A stretch of DNA of 64,000 bases, from NCBI GenBank assembly GCA_947497895.1, contig CANMIL010000001.1, forward strand, positions 186,001-250,000. Reading direction: 5' to 3'. The notes under the pieces were generated by a model. The model was not told the DNA's origin. It did no database searches and saw only the letters and a program-made list of their open reading frames with translations. This document shows, one piece after another, positions 47,786-56,593 of the stretch. The translations under genes and the position numbers were made by a program. Source of the DNA: an uncultured Tenacibaculum sp. (GTDB taxonomy: Bacteria; Bacteroidota; Bacteroidia; Flavobacteriales; Flavobacteriaceae). Each line of letters starts with the position of its first letter. The stretch's first letter is position 1.

Positions 47786-48826
47786 ATGAGTAAAAATATA
47801 AAAAGAGGTATTGTTCGCATCGTATTGGTTTCAATATATGCAATATTTGTTATGAAATTAGTTACCTATGTAATGCCTTCTAACATTAAATTTGAACCTA
47901 AATCGGGAATTCCAAAAGAATTCTTCGCGTTACTATACCTCTTTTTTTTTAATCTGAATGTTGAAGGTAGTTTATTTTTTGATCGCTATTTAAATAAAAA
48001 ACTTACATGGTTTCAATATCCTAAAAAACGATTATTAACGCAAGTTTCTCTAATTTTTTCTTGGGCAGTCGTTTCTATTATAATTCCTTTCACAGCTTGG
48101 TATTATGTAAATGATGAGTCATTTATTTATCCAAGAGCGCCCGTAATTATATTCGCTGGATCTATTATATTTCTTTTAGTTTTTATTGGAATTTCTGTTA
48201 CGATAAATTTTTTCAAGCAATCTCAAAAGTCATTGCTAGAGGCAGAATATTATAAACAAGAAAAACTTAAAGCGGAATATAGAGTTCTACAAAATCAAGT
48301 AAATCCACACTTTCTATTTAATAGTCTAAATGTTTTAATAGCAGAAATAAAACACAATCCAAAGACAGCAGTTGAATTTACACGAAAATTGTCTAAGGTA
48401 TATAGATATGTTTTACAAAGTAAAAATTACGATTTAATTTCGTTAAAAGAAGAACTCGCTTTTATAAATTCATTTATTTTTTTGCATAAGGTTAGGTTAG
48501 GAGAGGCCCTTAATTATGAAGTGACAATTTCAGAAGGCGCCAAGTACTTAAAAATGCCTCCATTAACATTACAAATCCTTGTTGAAAATGCTATAAAGCA
48601 TAATGTTGCTAATGAAGAAAATATATTGCATATTCATATTAATGAAACTAGCGAAAACACATTAATAATAAGTAATAATATTCAACCTATTCATGGTGAA
48701 GTGGAATCAACATATACAGGGTTAATCAATTTAAGTAAACGTTTTGAACTTTTGAAGAAAGAAGGTTTTAATTTCGGAGAAAATAACGGAAAGTTTAACG
48801 TAACTATTCCATTAATTGATCAATAA
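47786..48826 (+). CDS. LytS/YehU-type sensor histidine kinase
   Basis: This 346-residue kinase has four membrane helices in the first 145 residues, a short coiled coil, and the His_kinase motif QVNPHFLFNSLNVL with the phospho-accepting His175. The ATPase N-box is LQILVENAIKHN. Kinases of this type have no large sensor domain and often sense the state of the membrane or of an adjacent transporter. The LytTR regulator begins 1 bp after the stop. The likely target is the MacB-type exporter upstream. Confidence 0.9.
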   Translation: MSKNIKRGIVRIVLVSIYAIFVMKLVTYVMPSNIKFEPKSGIPKEFFALLYLFFFNLNVEGSLFFDRYLNKKLTWFQYPKKRLLTQVSLIFSWAVVSIIIPFTAWYYVNDESFIYPRAPVIIFAGSIIFLLVFIGISVTINFFKQSQKSLLEAEYYKQEKLKAEYRVLQNQVNPHFLFNSLNVLIAEIKHNPKTAVEFTRKLSKVYRYVLQSKNYDLISLKEELAFINSFIFLHKVRLGEALNYEVTISEGAKYLKMPPLTLQILVENAIKHNVANEENILHIHINETSENTLIISNNIQPIHGEVESTYTGLINLSKRFELLKKEGFNFGENNGKFNVTIPLIDQ

Positions 48827-48827
48827 T

Positions 48828-49604
48828 ATGATAGAAATACTAATAATAGAAGACGAAATACCTGCACAACGTTTGTTAAAGGAAACTCTAAAGGAAATCT
48901 CCATTAGTACTAAGGTTATTACTTGTTTGAACAGTATTAAATCAGCGGTTAATTGGTTACAAAACAATAAGCACCCAGAGATTATTCTATTGGATATACA
49001 GTTATCAGATGGACTTAGTTTTGAAATTTTCAAACAAGTAGAGGTCAATAGTCAAATAATATTTACTACAGCATATGATGAATATGCCATACAAGCCTTC
49101 AAGGTAAATAGTTTAGATTACTTATTAAAACCAATTGAAGAAGAAGAGCTGCAAATGGCGCTTAATAAATTTCAAAAGCATCATCAAAGTAATAGTGTTC
49201 AAGAAAGGACTGCAATTGTAGATTATGAAAAACTAGCCTCCATTATAGGTAATAAGCAAAAGGAATATCGTAAACGGTTTTTAATTCAATCGAATGATTC
49301 GTTTTTAAAAATATCAGTAAATGAAATAGCATATTTCTATAGTATGCAAGGGGTAACATTTGCGGTAACCTTCGAAAAACGAGAATATCCAGTTAACTTT
49401 TCCTTAGAAAATTTAAAAGAGCAGTTAGATCCTGATTACTTTTTTAAACTAAATCGTCAAATCATTATCAACATTAATAGTATTAAACGAGTACATTCTT
49501 ATTTTAATGGAAAATTAAAGCTGGAAACAGACCCTGTACACAACGAAGATGTGATTATTGGTAAAGATAAAGCAGCCTTATTTAAACGTTGGTTAGATAG
49601 ATAA
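48828..49604 (+). CDS. LytTR-type response regulator
   Basis: The ATG at 48828 is chosen over an in-frame TTG at 48816, which would overlap the kinase stop. The 258 residues hold a receiver domain with the phosphorylated Asp56 (LLDIQLSDG) and acidic pocket (IIEDE). A LytTR DNA-binding domain follows from about residue 150. Its cognate kinase is immediately upstream. The TTCGA half-site pairs at 41872 and 46368 are candidate targets. Its last 106 bp overlap the 3' end of the convergent ABC permease gene. Confidence 0.9.
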   Translation: MIEILIIEDEIPAQRLLKETLKEISISTKVITCLNSIKSAVNWLQNNKHPEIILLDIQLSDGLSFEIFKQVEVNSQIIFTTAYDEYAIQAFKVNSLDYLLKPIEEEELQMALNKFQKHHQSNSVQERTAIVDYEKLASIIGNKQKEYRKRFLIQSNDSFLKISVNEIAYFYSMQGVTFAVTFEKREYPVNFSLENLKEQLDPDYFFKLNRQIIININSIKRVHSYFNGKLKLETDPVHNEDVIIGKDKAALFKRWLDR

Positions 49605-51196
49605 TTGAAGTATTCAACATAATCAAATACTCCAATCATAAGTTGGTATCGATTTAACTCCTGTTTTCGTTTTAACACATTTACCAAGCTTAAAAGCAAT
49701 ACTAACGAAGTTATCCAGATTATATACATTTTATCATGTTGAAAACCGCCGTAATAATCTAAGAATGTCATTCCATTTACCACTAAATAAGTAATAAAAA
49801 AGAACAATACTTCGAATAGTTTCTTTCCTTTAGATAGTAATCCAAGGATACTTGAAAATAAAACCAAAAGAATACTTCCCAGAAGGACAGAATATACAGC
49901 CATCAGATTTCCTTCAACTCCGAGTCGAATTACTAACGGTAATGCTAAAGCCAATATCAATATAAATCCTGAAAGTAGTTGTGCTAACAACAATCTTTTA
50001 ATAGGATTGTAACTTGTGAATGTGAAATAATGTATATTGTTGATTGTTTCTTTAATTGTAAGATCAGACAGCCTTGATACTTGTAAAAACCAAAGTATTG
50101 GTAGTACTATTTGATGCGCTATTTTTAGTGGTAACACTGTTAAGAGAATCATGCCAATGACATTCAATATCCATAACCATCTTTTTCCTTTCCTAAACAA
50201 CAATAATAACTCGGTTTTTATAATGGGAAATATACTGCTGCTAAAAGACATTGAAGGTAATGTTAGCAAACTAATACTATTATTTCCTTTTGACGAGAGG
50301 GTTTCGTTAGTAATTCTTTTACTAGAAGAGGTCCTTTTGTTATCAAAACGATGGAAAAATGGAGAAACTATGAATAATAAAAGAGTGCCAAAACCTATCC
50401 AAATGAATCGACTCATGATAAAAGATATTGGAAAATCGATACCATTAAATTGAAATTTTTGAATTTTGGTTTTATCACCAATGATATAGCCTACAGATAA
50501 GTTTACATTTTCATATTGATTAATGATAGTTTTTACACCTTGTTCTATCTGATGAACGACAATCTGATTTCCGAAAGGATCAAAAGAAAAGTATTTTTCA
50601 TTTTGCGTATTAAAGCTCATAACAGCCGTAAATAAAAAGAAAAAGCCTACATATTGAATAACGGTATACTTTCCAAAAAGTATTTCAAAAACTACTGCGA
50701 TTACTGATACTAAAAAAATAGCTGGAAAGGTAATCAGGAGATAAGGTTTTATGAAATGAATCAATTCAAATGAATAACCATCATTGTACAAAGCAAAGAG
50801 AATTAGGCTCATTATGAATACAATAACTACAATTGTGGATAGCACTAAAAAATTACTTAAAGCTTTGGTTAACAAGTATACACTGTTTTTAATTTGAGTT
50901 GAAGCTATAATTTGTCCCACTTTAGTTTCACTATCTTTTTTAATACCAGTATTCACCAGATAAAAGCCTATCAAAGATAAAAATACACTCGTCATTACCG
51001 CTGTTACATTCCCAATCCAAGCAGAATTGTAAAATCCCACATAATCAGCTATTCTAATGGTAGAATAATTTGCATTCGGTTCAGGAATAAATGTATATGC
51101 TATTGCTAATGTTAAACAAAGTGTAATCAAAAAGGAATAACTTCTAGTTCTCTGTAAATAATCTAATTTTATAATAATATGATAAAGTTGTTTCAT
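49499..51196 (-). CDS. ABC-2 type transporter permease
   Basis: This 565-residue membrane protein has about 12 hydrophobic segments. Two similar halves can be seen, each starting with a basic stretch and a helix (YSFLITLCLTLAIAYTF, WLWILNVIGMILLTVLP). It follows the ATPase gene by 12 bp on the minus strand. The 3' end runs 106 bp into the convergent LytTR gene, and the last ~35 residues are antisense to it and look non-conserved, so an original stop may have been lost. Function depends on the damaged ATPase upstream. Confidence 0.82.
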   Translation of the reverse strand: MKQLYHIIIKLDYLQRTRSYSFLITLCLTLAIAYTFIPEPNANYSTIRIADYVGFYNSAWIGNVTAVMTSVFLSLIGFYLVNTGIKKDSETKVGQIIASTQIKNSVYLLTKALSNFLVLSTIVVIVFIMSLILFALYNDGYSFELIHFIKPYLLITFPAIFLVSVIAVVFEILFGKYTVIQYVGFFFLFTAVMSFNTQNEKYFSFDPFGNQIVVHQIEQGVKTIINQYENVNLSVGYIIGDKTKIQKFQFNGIDFPISFIMSRFIWIGFGTLLLFIVSPFFHRFDNKRTSSSKRITNETLSSKGNNSISLLTLPSMSFSSSIFPIIKTELLLLFRKGKRWLWILNVIGMILLTVLPLKIAHQIVLPILWFLQVSRLSDLTIKETINNIHYFTFTSYNPIKRLLLAQLLSGFILILALALPLVIRLGVEGNLMAVYSVLLGSILLVLFSSILGLLSKGKKLFEVLFFFITYLVVNGMTFLDYYGGFQHDKMYIIWITSLVLLLSLVNVLKRKQELNRYQLMIGVFDYVEYFNYLSNQRLNKAALSLPIITSSLCTGSVSSFNFPLK

Positions 51197-51208
51197 TTCT
51201 TATTTATT

Positions 51209-52018
51209 TTAATTGGCTTTGGTAAGGTTTAAATACGCATCTTCCAAGTTTGCCGTTTTCATTATCGAATTTTCTAAAGAAATATCTGATATATATCGAA
51301 CAAGTAACTGATTATCCTGACGAGATGTACTTACTACTTTGTACTTTGATTTAAAGTCAATCAACTCTTCTTTTTTAATAGCTTTTTCGAAAACTTTATT
51401 TTCCAGTTGCTTTACGATGCTTTTTTGATTTCCATGAAAGAGTAATTCACCATTTTTCATCACGGCAATTGTATCTCCGATTGTATCAATATCAGAAACG
51501 ATATGAGATGATAAAATGACAATACAATCATTAGCTAAATCAGAAATCAAATTTCTAAAACGAACACGCTCTTCTGGATCCAAACCAACAGTAGGCTCAT
51601 CGAAAATCACAATTTTAGGATCATTTAATAAGGCTTGAGCAATACCTATACGTTGTTTCATTCCTCCTGAATAACTTCCAATAGGCTTATTTGCAACCTC
51701 AATTAAGTTTAGGCCTTCTAGTAGCAATTCAATTTTATCCTTTAAGTTCTTTCCTCCAATACCTTTTATAGCGGCCATGTATTCTAAGAACTCATACGCA
51801 TTTAAGTTAGGATATACACCGAAGTCTTGTGTTAAAAAGCCAAGTTGCTTTCGCATATAATTTGCGTCCTTTAGAATATTGTTTTTGTTTAAACAAATAA
51901 CTCCATCGGTTGGTTTACTCACGGTAGCAATCATTTTTAATAATGTAGATTTTCCCGCGCCATTGGGACCTAATAAACCTAAGATTCCCTTTTCAATATG
52001 GATTGAAAAATCTTTCAA
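51209..52018 (-). CDS. ABC transporter ATP-binding protein, 5' end cut off by an insertion
   Basis: This residual frame has Walker A GPNGAGKST, signature YSGGMKQRIGIAQAL, Walker B KIVIFDEPTVGLD and a switch region (LSSHIVSDID). In frame upstream of the TTG at 52018 are nine more codons, reading TETNKYG just before the TTG-encoded L and KDFS, then a stop at 52040. The missing beginning is found at 52230-52277 beyond a ~200-bp insert. The residual part lacks the first strand and the aromatic A-loop residue that stacks on ATP, so the enzyme is probably crippled unless it starts internally at TTG. Best treated as a possible pseudogene. Confidence 0.8.
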   Translation of the reverse strand: MKDFSIHIEKGILGLLGPNGAGKSTLLKMIATVSKPTDGVICLNKNNILKDANYMRKQLGFLTQDFGVYPNLNAYEFLEYMAAIKGIGGKNLKDKIELLLEGLNLIEVANKPIGSYSGGMKQRIGIAQALLNDPKIVIFDEPTVGLDPEERVRFRNLISDLANDCIVILSSHIVSDIDTIGDTIAVMKNGELLFHGNQKSIVKQLENKVFEKAIKKEELIDFKSKYKVVSTSRQDNQLLVRYISDISLENSIMKTANLEDAYLNLTKAN

Positions 52019-52028
52019 CCCATATTTA

Positions 52029-52229
52029 TTGGTCTCAGTTCAGGGTTTAAAACCCTGCAATTTGATTGCAGCACTTTTAGTTATGCGAAAAAATCTAACG
52101 TTCAATGAAAATCTAACATTTAATCGATTGAATAATTAAATGTGAATAATTCCAATAAAATATTGGAATAAACTTGAGGGACTTTAGTCCCTAGTAAAAA
52201 CAAACCTCTGTACTTTTAGTGCAGAGTGA
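52029..52229. mobile_element. MITE/REP-like hairpin insertion inside the ABC ATPase gene
   Basis: About 201 bp separate the two parts of the ATPase gene. It contains no ORF but six inverted repeats: 52041-52057, 52055-52071, 52117-52142, 52149-52169, 52177-52192 and 52206-52226 (the last with one G-T pair). A direct repeat AAAATCTAAC lies at 52090-52099 and 52108-52117. TTTA flanks both sides (52025-52028 and 52230-52233), a possible target duplication. Non-autonomous; no transposase in the window. Confidence 0.72.
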
Positions 52230-52277
52230 TTTAGTCTTATTGTATTTCTTTGATACATTTTGAATTTTTAATTGCAT
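52230..52277 (-). pseudogene. N-terminal fragment of the split ABC ATPase gene
   Basis: From the ATG at 52277, 5 bp after the serine-hydrolase stop, the minus strand encodes MQLKIQNVSKKYNKTK. This is a typical ABC ATPase start including the A-loop tyrosine (Y12). After K16 the frame enters the insertion and stops at a TAG. Joining K16 to YGLKDFS at 52024 restores a standard ATPase of about 288 residues. This is direct evidence that the gene was split by insertion. Confidence 0.8.
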
Positions 52278-52282
52278 AACTT

Positions 52283-53629
52283 TTATTTTTTAGATGTTAA
52301 ACTGGTACTGTTTTCTGAATCGATCTTTGTAATTGTAGTGGTAAACCCATTTTGCTTGAAGGTTAAACTATTTTGATTTCCAGTGATTTTAGTTAAAGAG
52401 GCTCCTACAGTTGTATCATATAAGGTATCTTCAGATTTTTGAGCTAATTCACTTTTCGCTCCTTGTGCTTCGACAATTAGATATAACTTCTTGTTTTCTT
52501 CTTTTATTTCTAAAACTAAATTGGCCTCCTTTAATAAATACTTACCTGTTATATCTTTAAAATCAGACAAGTTTACATCTTCGAAAGCTTGAATCTTTTC
52601 ATCATGTAAATAAGCATACAAATCGTTCATTATAGATTTCCCTGAAGGAATTCTCATCGTATTGGAGAATATCAAAAATAGATTCCCGGTTTCAATATCG
52701 TATGCATTTCGAAAAGCATAACCAATATTATTCCCTCCATGATTTACATATTTTTTTCCCTTATAATCTTTTTTAAACACTCCTAAACCGTAGATATCGT
52801 TTCCATCTTCAATTATTAGCTCAACAGTTTCTTTTTTTAATAACTTTTCCGTTTGAAAAAGAGCGCTATAAAAGATTTCCATATCCGATAGAGTAGAAGC
52901 TATGCTACCAGCAGAGTAAGCTATATTGGCAAAAAACTTATAATCTAAATATTTACTAACATCTTCTCCGTCATGATAAGGAGTTGCTAACTTTGGTAAA
53001 TTTTTATGCAAATAAGGATGTGTATTTTTTAACCCTAAAGGGGCTATAATTCGATTTCTAAGTAAATCAAAGTAACTTTCATCGGTTATTTTTTCAAGTA
53101 TTCTTCCTAAAAGAAAGTAGTTTGTATTACAATAATCAAAAGATCCAATCTTTTCTATATTTCGCTTTTCAACTAGCTTAAATAAATTTTGAGTGTATAG
53201 TGAATCTGCTTTCGAAAAGTATATATCTAAAATATTTTTTCCTATAATCTCATCCAAGCCCGTTTCATGCGTTAGCAATTGCTTTAAAGTAATCGAACTA
53301 TCAATGTTTTTAACTGGTTTTAAAAACTTACCAATCGTATCTGATAATTTTATAGTCCCTTTTTCTACTTCCTGTAATATTAAAATTGAAGTAAATGTTT
53401 TGGTAGCACTTCCTATATTAAAAACACTGTTTTCATTTAAACTGAAGTTTCCAATACTCGATGTACTAATCTCATTGTTCTTTTTTACGAGTATAGCTAC
53501 ACCTTTGTTTTGTTCTTTTAATATCGATGAGTATTTATCATTTAATAAGCTTAAGGTAGCTTCTTGTGCAAATAATGTACTTTGAATTAGTATTACTATA
53601 AAAATTAAGATGTTCAATAGAGTTTTCAT
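52283..53629 (-). CDS. Serine hydrolase, class C beta-lactamase/DD-peptidase family
   Basis: The 448 residues have a signal peptide ending near LFAQ (residue 21). The class C motifs are intact: S74-A-T-K77, Y166-C-N168 and a C-terminal HGG (VNHGGNNIGY). A beta-rich domain of about 90 residues follows, as in many Bacteroidota beta-lactamase-related proteins. It could be a D-aminopeptidase, esterase or peptidoglycan enzyme; the name does not imply antibiotic resistance. It leads a minus-strand operon with the ABC-2 ATPase and permease, and is divergent from a LytS/LytTR pair. Confidence 0.87.
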   Translation of the reverse strand: MKTLLNILIFIVILIQSTLFAQEATLSLLNDKYSSILKEQNKGVAILVKKNNEISTSSIGNFSLNENSVFNIGSATKTFTSILILQEVEKGTIKLSDTIGKFLKPVKNIDSSITLKQLLTHETGLDEIIGKNILDIYFSKADSLYTQNLFKLVEKRNIEKIGSFDYCNTNYFLLGRILEKITDESYFDLLRNRIIAPLGLKNTHPYLHKNLPKLATPYHDGEDVSKYLDYKFFANIAYSAGSIASTLSDMEIFYSALFQTEKLLKKETVELIIEDGNDIYGLGVFKKDYKGKKYVNHGGNNIGYAFRNAYDIETGNLFLIFSNTMRIPSGKSIMNDLYAYLHDEKIQAFEDVNLSDFKDITGKYLLKEANLVLEIKEENKKLYLIVEAQGAKSELAQKSEDTLYDTTVGASLTKITGNQNSLTFKQNGFTTTITKIDSENSTSLTSKK

Positions 53630-53740
53630 GGTATTTGTTTTTAATTGTCAGGTCAAAAATCAGAAGTAATCAGGCCTTTTAAAAAAAAGAATGATGAAGG
53701 TGTTTACTTTAATGATATCCCTACAGATTTACCATTATCA

Positions 53741-53800
53741 TCGTAAAAGAAACGTTTACACTTAAAAAGAGAACTTTCATCATTAAAAGAAGCATTTTCA
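53741..53800. repeat. Three phased 20-bp direct repeats upstream of the kinase gene
   Basis: The core AAAAGA recurs at 53745, 53765 and 53785, exactly 20 bp apart, each followed by a related A/C then TTT segment. They lie between the divergent serine hydrolase and histidine kinase genes. Phasing by two helical turns suggests cooperative binding by a response regulator such as the LytTR protein at 54818. Confidence 0.55.
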
Positions 53801-53812
53801 TATACGAACCTT

Positions 53813-53820
53813 TATTTTTG
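53813..53820 (+). promoter_or_regulatory. -7 box for the second LytS/LytTR pair
   Basis: TATTTTTG is an exact TAnnTTTG match 21 bp before the kinase ATG at 53842 and just downstream of the phased repeats. Confidence 0.6.
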
Positions 53821-53841
53821 AAGGGATTTTAAAAGGATAAA

Positions 53842-54816
53842 ATGACTGCACTTGATAAGCTAATTGATAACAAAATTTTTCAGAATGTATTTGCATGGCT
53901 GTTACTATTAATCATTTTTACCATGATTATCACGGCTGAAAACACATTCCTTACTGCGTTAATTTTCATTGCCTTTATTATACCACCAGTATACATTAGT
54001 AATCTTAAAATACTCCCTCTTTTCTTTAAAAAGAAAGGGAAACTAGGGGCTCTTTTTTATATTCTGAATATTTTCTTTTTCACTTTTATTGGAGTTGCTG
54101 TGTTGAGTGATTTCTTCAAAAATTTCGAATTCAGAATGCTTATCAATGTTTTCGGAGCCTTTTTACTCATCATAATTTTTGGAACCGCTTTAAAATTATC
54201 AAGAGATAGCTTTATCCGTCGTCAAAAGGAAAAAGAAGCAGAATTACAACTCTTGAAAGCCCAGTTAAATCCACATTTTTTGTTCAATACATTGAATAAC
54301 TTATATGGACTTTCTGTAATTAAATCAGACAAGCTTCCTAGTTTAATGCTTCAGTTATCGGATCTGCTACGCTACAGTTTGTATGACACTCGAGAAACCT
54401 TTGTTTCACTTGAAAAAGAGATGAGTTATTTAGAAAATTATATTTCCTTAGAAAGGATACGATTAGAAGACAAAGCTGATATTAAGTTTAGTAAATCTGG
54501 TGATTTTAGTGGAAAGAAAATAGCTCCTATGTTGTTGATTGTGTTCATTGAAAATTGTTTTAAGCATTTAGGAGAACAACCCGATGGCAAAAGTGAAGTT
54601 TCTATTTCTTTAAAAGAATCAAATGATAGTATTATTTTTGAATGCAGTAATACCATTGAAAAAGAAAAAACAGTGAATAATATGGAAAAGGGTAAAAGTG
54701 GAATTGGATTAAACAATGTAAGAAAACGTTTAAATCTTATGTATCCAGATCAGCACGAATTGCATATAGACAAGATCAATAACAATTACTCAGTACAACT
54801 AATTATAAACTTGTAA
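53842..54816 (+). CDS. LytS/YehU-type sensor histidine kinase (second system)
   Basis: This 324-residue kinase has four membrane helices (about residues 15-115), a coiled coil, QLNPHFLFNTLNNL with phospho-accepting His145 and the ATPase N-box IVFIENCFKH. It is paired with the LytTR regulator 1 bp downstream and faces the serine hydrolase/ABC-2 operon, which is its likely output. It resembles the kinase at 47786 in layout but differs in sequence, so the two are separate systems. Confidence 0.9.
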   Translation: MTALDKLIDNKIFQNVFAWLLLLIIFTMIITAENTFLTALIFIAFIIPPVYISNLKILPLFFKKKGKLGALFYILNIFFFTFIGVAVLSDFFKNFEFRMLINVFGAFLLIIIFGTALKLSRDSFIRRQKEKEAELQLLKAQLNPHFLFNTLNNLYGLSVIKSDKLPSLMLQLSDLLRYSLYDTRETFVSLEKEMSYLENYISLERIRLEDKADIKFSKSGDFSGKKIAPMLLIVFIENCFKHLGEQPDGKSEVSISLKESNDSIIFECSNTIEKEKTVNNMEKGKSGIGLNNVRKRLNLMYPDQHELHIDKINNNYSVQLIINL

Positions 54817-54817
54817 A

Positions 54818-55519
54818 ATGAAGGTATTACAATGTATTATTGCGGATGATGAGCCTATTGCTCGTCAAATTTTAGAGAACTATATTGACTCTATGCCTCA
54901 TTTAGAGATTGTTGCTGCATGTAAAAATGCTTTTGAAGTACTTGAAGTACTAAAAGAAAGATCTGTAGACATCTTATTTCTAGATATAAACATGCCAAAA
55001 TTATCAGGTTTGAGTTTATTGAAAACCATGCAACAAAAACCAAATGTAATTATTACCACCGCTTATCCTGAATATGCCTTAGAAGGTTTTGAACTCGCTG
55101 TAACGGATTATCTATTAAAACCCTTTTCCTTAGAACGTTTCTTGCAGGCAGTGAATAAAATTAGTATCCCAGAAACGGCATCAGTACAAACAACAATTTC
55201 AATAGAAAAAGAAGAAGAACCTAATTTTATCTTTGTGAAAAGTGATAAGAAAATTATCAAGCTCTTTTTTGATGATATTAACTATATAGAAGCTTATGGA
55301 AACTATATAAAAATATATACTGATTCCATGTTGCTAACACAACAAACTTTATCCGATTTCTTAGCTAAACTACCTGACTTCTTCACACGGATACACAAAT
55401 CTTTTGTCATTAATTTCAATAAGCTGAAAATAATCGATGGGAATCAAATAATACTACAAAACGATGCAAAATTGCCAATAGGGAAGTCGTACAGAAAAAG
55501 TATATTAGATAAAATATAA
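54818..55519 (+). CDS. LytTR-type response regulator (second system)
   Basis: The 233 residues comprise a receiver domain with acidic pocket ADDE and phosphorylated Asp56 (FLDINMPKLSG). A LytTR DNA-binding domain follows from about residue 135, ending near LPIGKSYRKSILDKI. It starts 1 bp after its kinase. The phased repeats at 53741-53800 are a candidate binding region for control of both divergent operons. Confidence 0.9.
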   Translation: MKVLQCIIADDEPIARQILENYIDSMPHLEIVAACKNAFEVLEVLKERSVDILFLDINMPKLSGLSLLKTMQQKPNVIITTAYPEYALEGFELAVTDYLLKPFSLERFLQAVNKISIPETASVQTTISIEKEEEPNFIFVKSDKKIIKLFFDDINYIEAYGNYIKIYTDSMLLTQQTLSDFLAKLPDFFTRIHKSFVINFNKLKIIDGNQIILQNDAKLPIGKSYRKSILDKI

Positions 55520-55825
55520 CAAAGGCTTTAAATCCATTTCGACTTTAAGTCCTTGAAATTTGTATTCCTTATTTTTGATGAAGATGACCATAAAATGTGG
55601 ATATACTATAGACAAGCGCTACCTACGAGAAAACTTTTTATACCTTTTATATAAAAGGTATAGCTCAATAATAAGGTATAGGTATTGATCTTTAAGTAAA
55701 ATGATATATTGACTCAATAGCTGCTTAATTGTGGTTATAGGGGCTTTTTGTGTTGATACAATAAGTATTGCTCAAATTCAGCTCTTTTGTTACAAATCAA
55801 TCATAAAAAAATCAAAGACAAGTCT
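55520..55825. other. Intergenic region with a 24-bp palindrome
   Basis: No convincing gene lies here. TTCGACTT at 55538-55545 matches the half-site seen at 41872. A perfect 24-bp palindrome lies at 55639-55662 (TATACCTTTTAT followed by its complement), with a further half-copy AAGGTATA near 55673. There is no T run, so an operator or cruciform is more likely than a terminator. Confidence 0.55.
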
Positions 55826-55833
55826 TATTTTTG
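55826..55833 (+). promoter_or_regulatory. -7 box for the 199-residue gene
   Basis: TATTTTTG is an exact TAnnTTTG match 27 bp upstream of the TTG start at 55861. Confidence 0.55.
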
Positions 55834-55860
55834 CAATGTATATTTCATAAATCCTGAAAC

Positions 55861-56460
55861 TTGTTAGAAAGAAGACAGCAATTACCCCAAAAACAATTTG
55901 TAAATACGGACTATTTTATATTCTGTTTAGAAGGTGTTCATGATGTAGAAGCAGACGAAATCACTTCTACCCAGAATAAATTAGAGGAACTAACCATGCA
56001 ATTTGGAATCGCTAGTATTCATAAAACATGTGATTCTATTGAAGGTTTAGAGACCAGTTTAAATACTTTGGTACTAGATGATCATAATTTTAAGAACTAT
56101 GAAATTATCTATTTAGTAATGGAAGGAGAAGCTAATAGTATTTGTTTGAATGATTACTATTATAGTTTACAAGAAATTGCAGAGATTTTTGAAGGGCGAT
56201 TGAATGATAAAGTGTTGCATTTTTCAAATGCCAAAATTTTGGATTTAGACGAAGAAGAGGCTCAATACTTTTTAGATATAACGGGTGCTAAAGCTATTTC
56301 TGGCTATGGAAATGAGTTTAATGGCATTGCTAGTGCAAATCTTGATAAGGTGTTCTTTAATTTATTTAAAGAAGATGATAATATGTTGAATGTTGTCGAA
56401 GAATTGTATCAAAAACACTATAAACTCTGTAAACTTCTTGATTTTAGATTGTATTACTAA
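55861..56460 (+). CDS. DUF6642-like cytosolic protein
   Basis: This 199-residue acidic protein lacks a signal peptide or membrane segment. It has the conserved-looking pieces YFIFCLEGVHDVEADEI, YEIIYLVMEGEANSI, YYYSLQEIAEIFEGRL and FLDITGAKAISGYG. It resembles uncharacterised DUF6642 proteins of Flavobacteriia. The alternating strand/helix pattern suggests a CHAT- or sensor-like alpha/beta fold, but no catalytic residues can be named. The start is TTG at 55861, the only start upstream of the conserved region. Confidence 0.68.
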   Translation: MLERRQQLPQKQFVNTDYFIFCLEGVHDVEADEITSTQNKLEELTMQFGIASIHKTCDSIEGLETSLNTLVLDDHNFKNYEIIYLVMEGEANSICLNDYYYSLQEIAEIFEGRLNDKVLHFSNAKILDLDEEEAQYFLDITGAKAISGYGNEFNGIASANLDKVFFNLFKEDDNMLNVVEELYQKHYKLCKLLDFRLYY

Positions 56461-56562
56461 TACCTTTAAAACATTTAATATACTAGTCAAATTACAAAAA
56501 ACAATATCAAAATATAAACTATTATAATAGGGATAATTTGATATGTTTTATGAATTGAAAAA

Positions 56563-56578
56563 GCGAACCTGAGTTCGC
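56563..56578 (-). terminator. Terminator of the second GG-leader peptide gene
   Basis: GCGAAC-CTGA-GTTCGC hairpin; on the minus strand it is followed by CTTTTTC, just past the stop of the gene at 56594. Confidence 0.75.
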
Positions 56579-56593
56579 CTTCATCTAAAAATT

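Noticed and set aside
55576..55686. 36-codon plus-strand frame in the gene-free region before 55861
   Set aside because: It runs through the 24-bp palindrome, is highly basic by chance composition, and has no promoter or homologue that I recognise.
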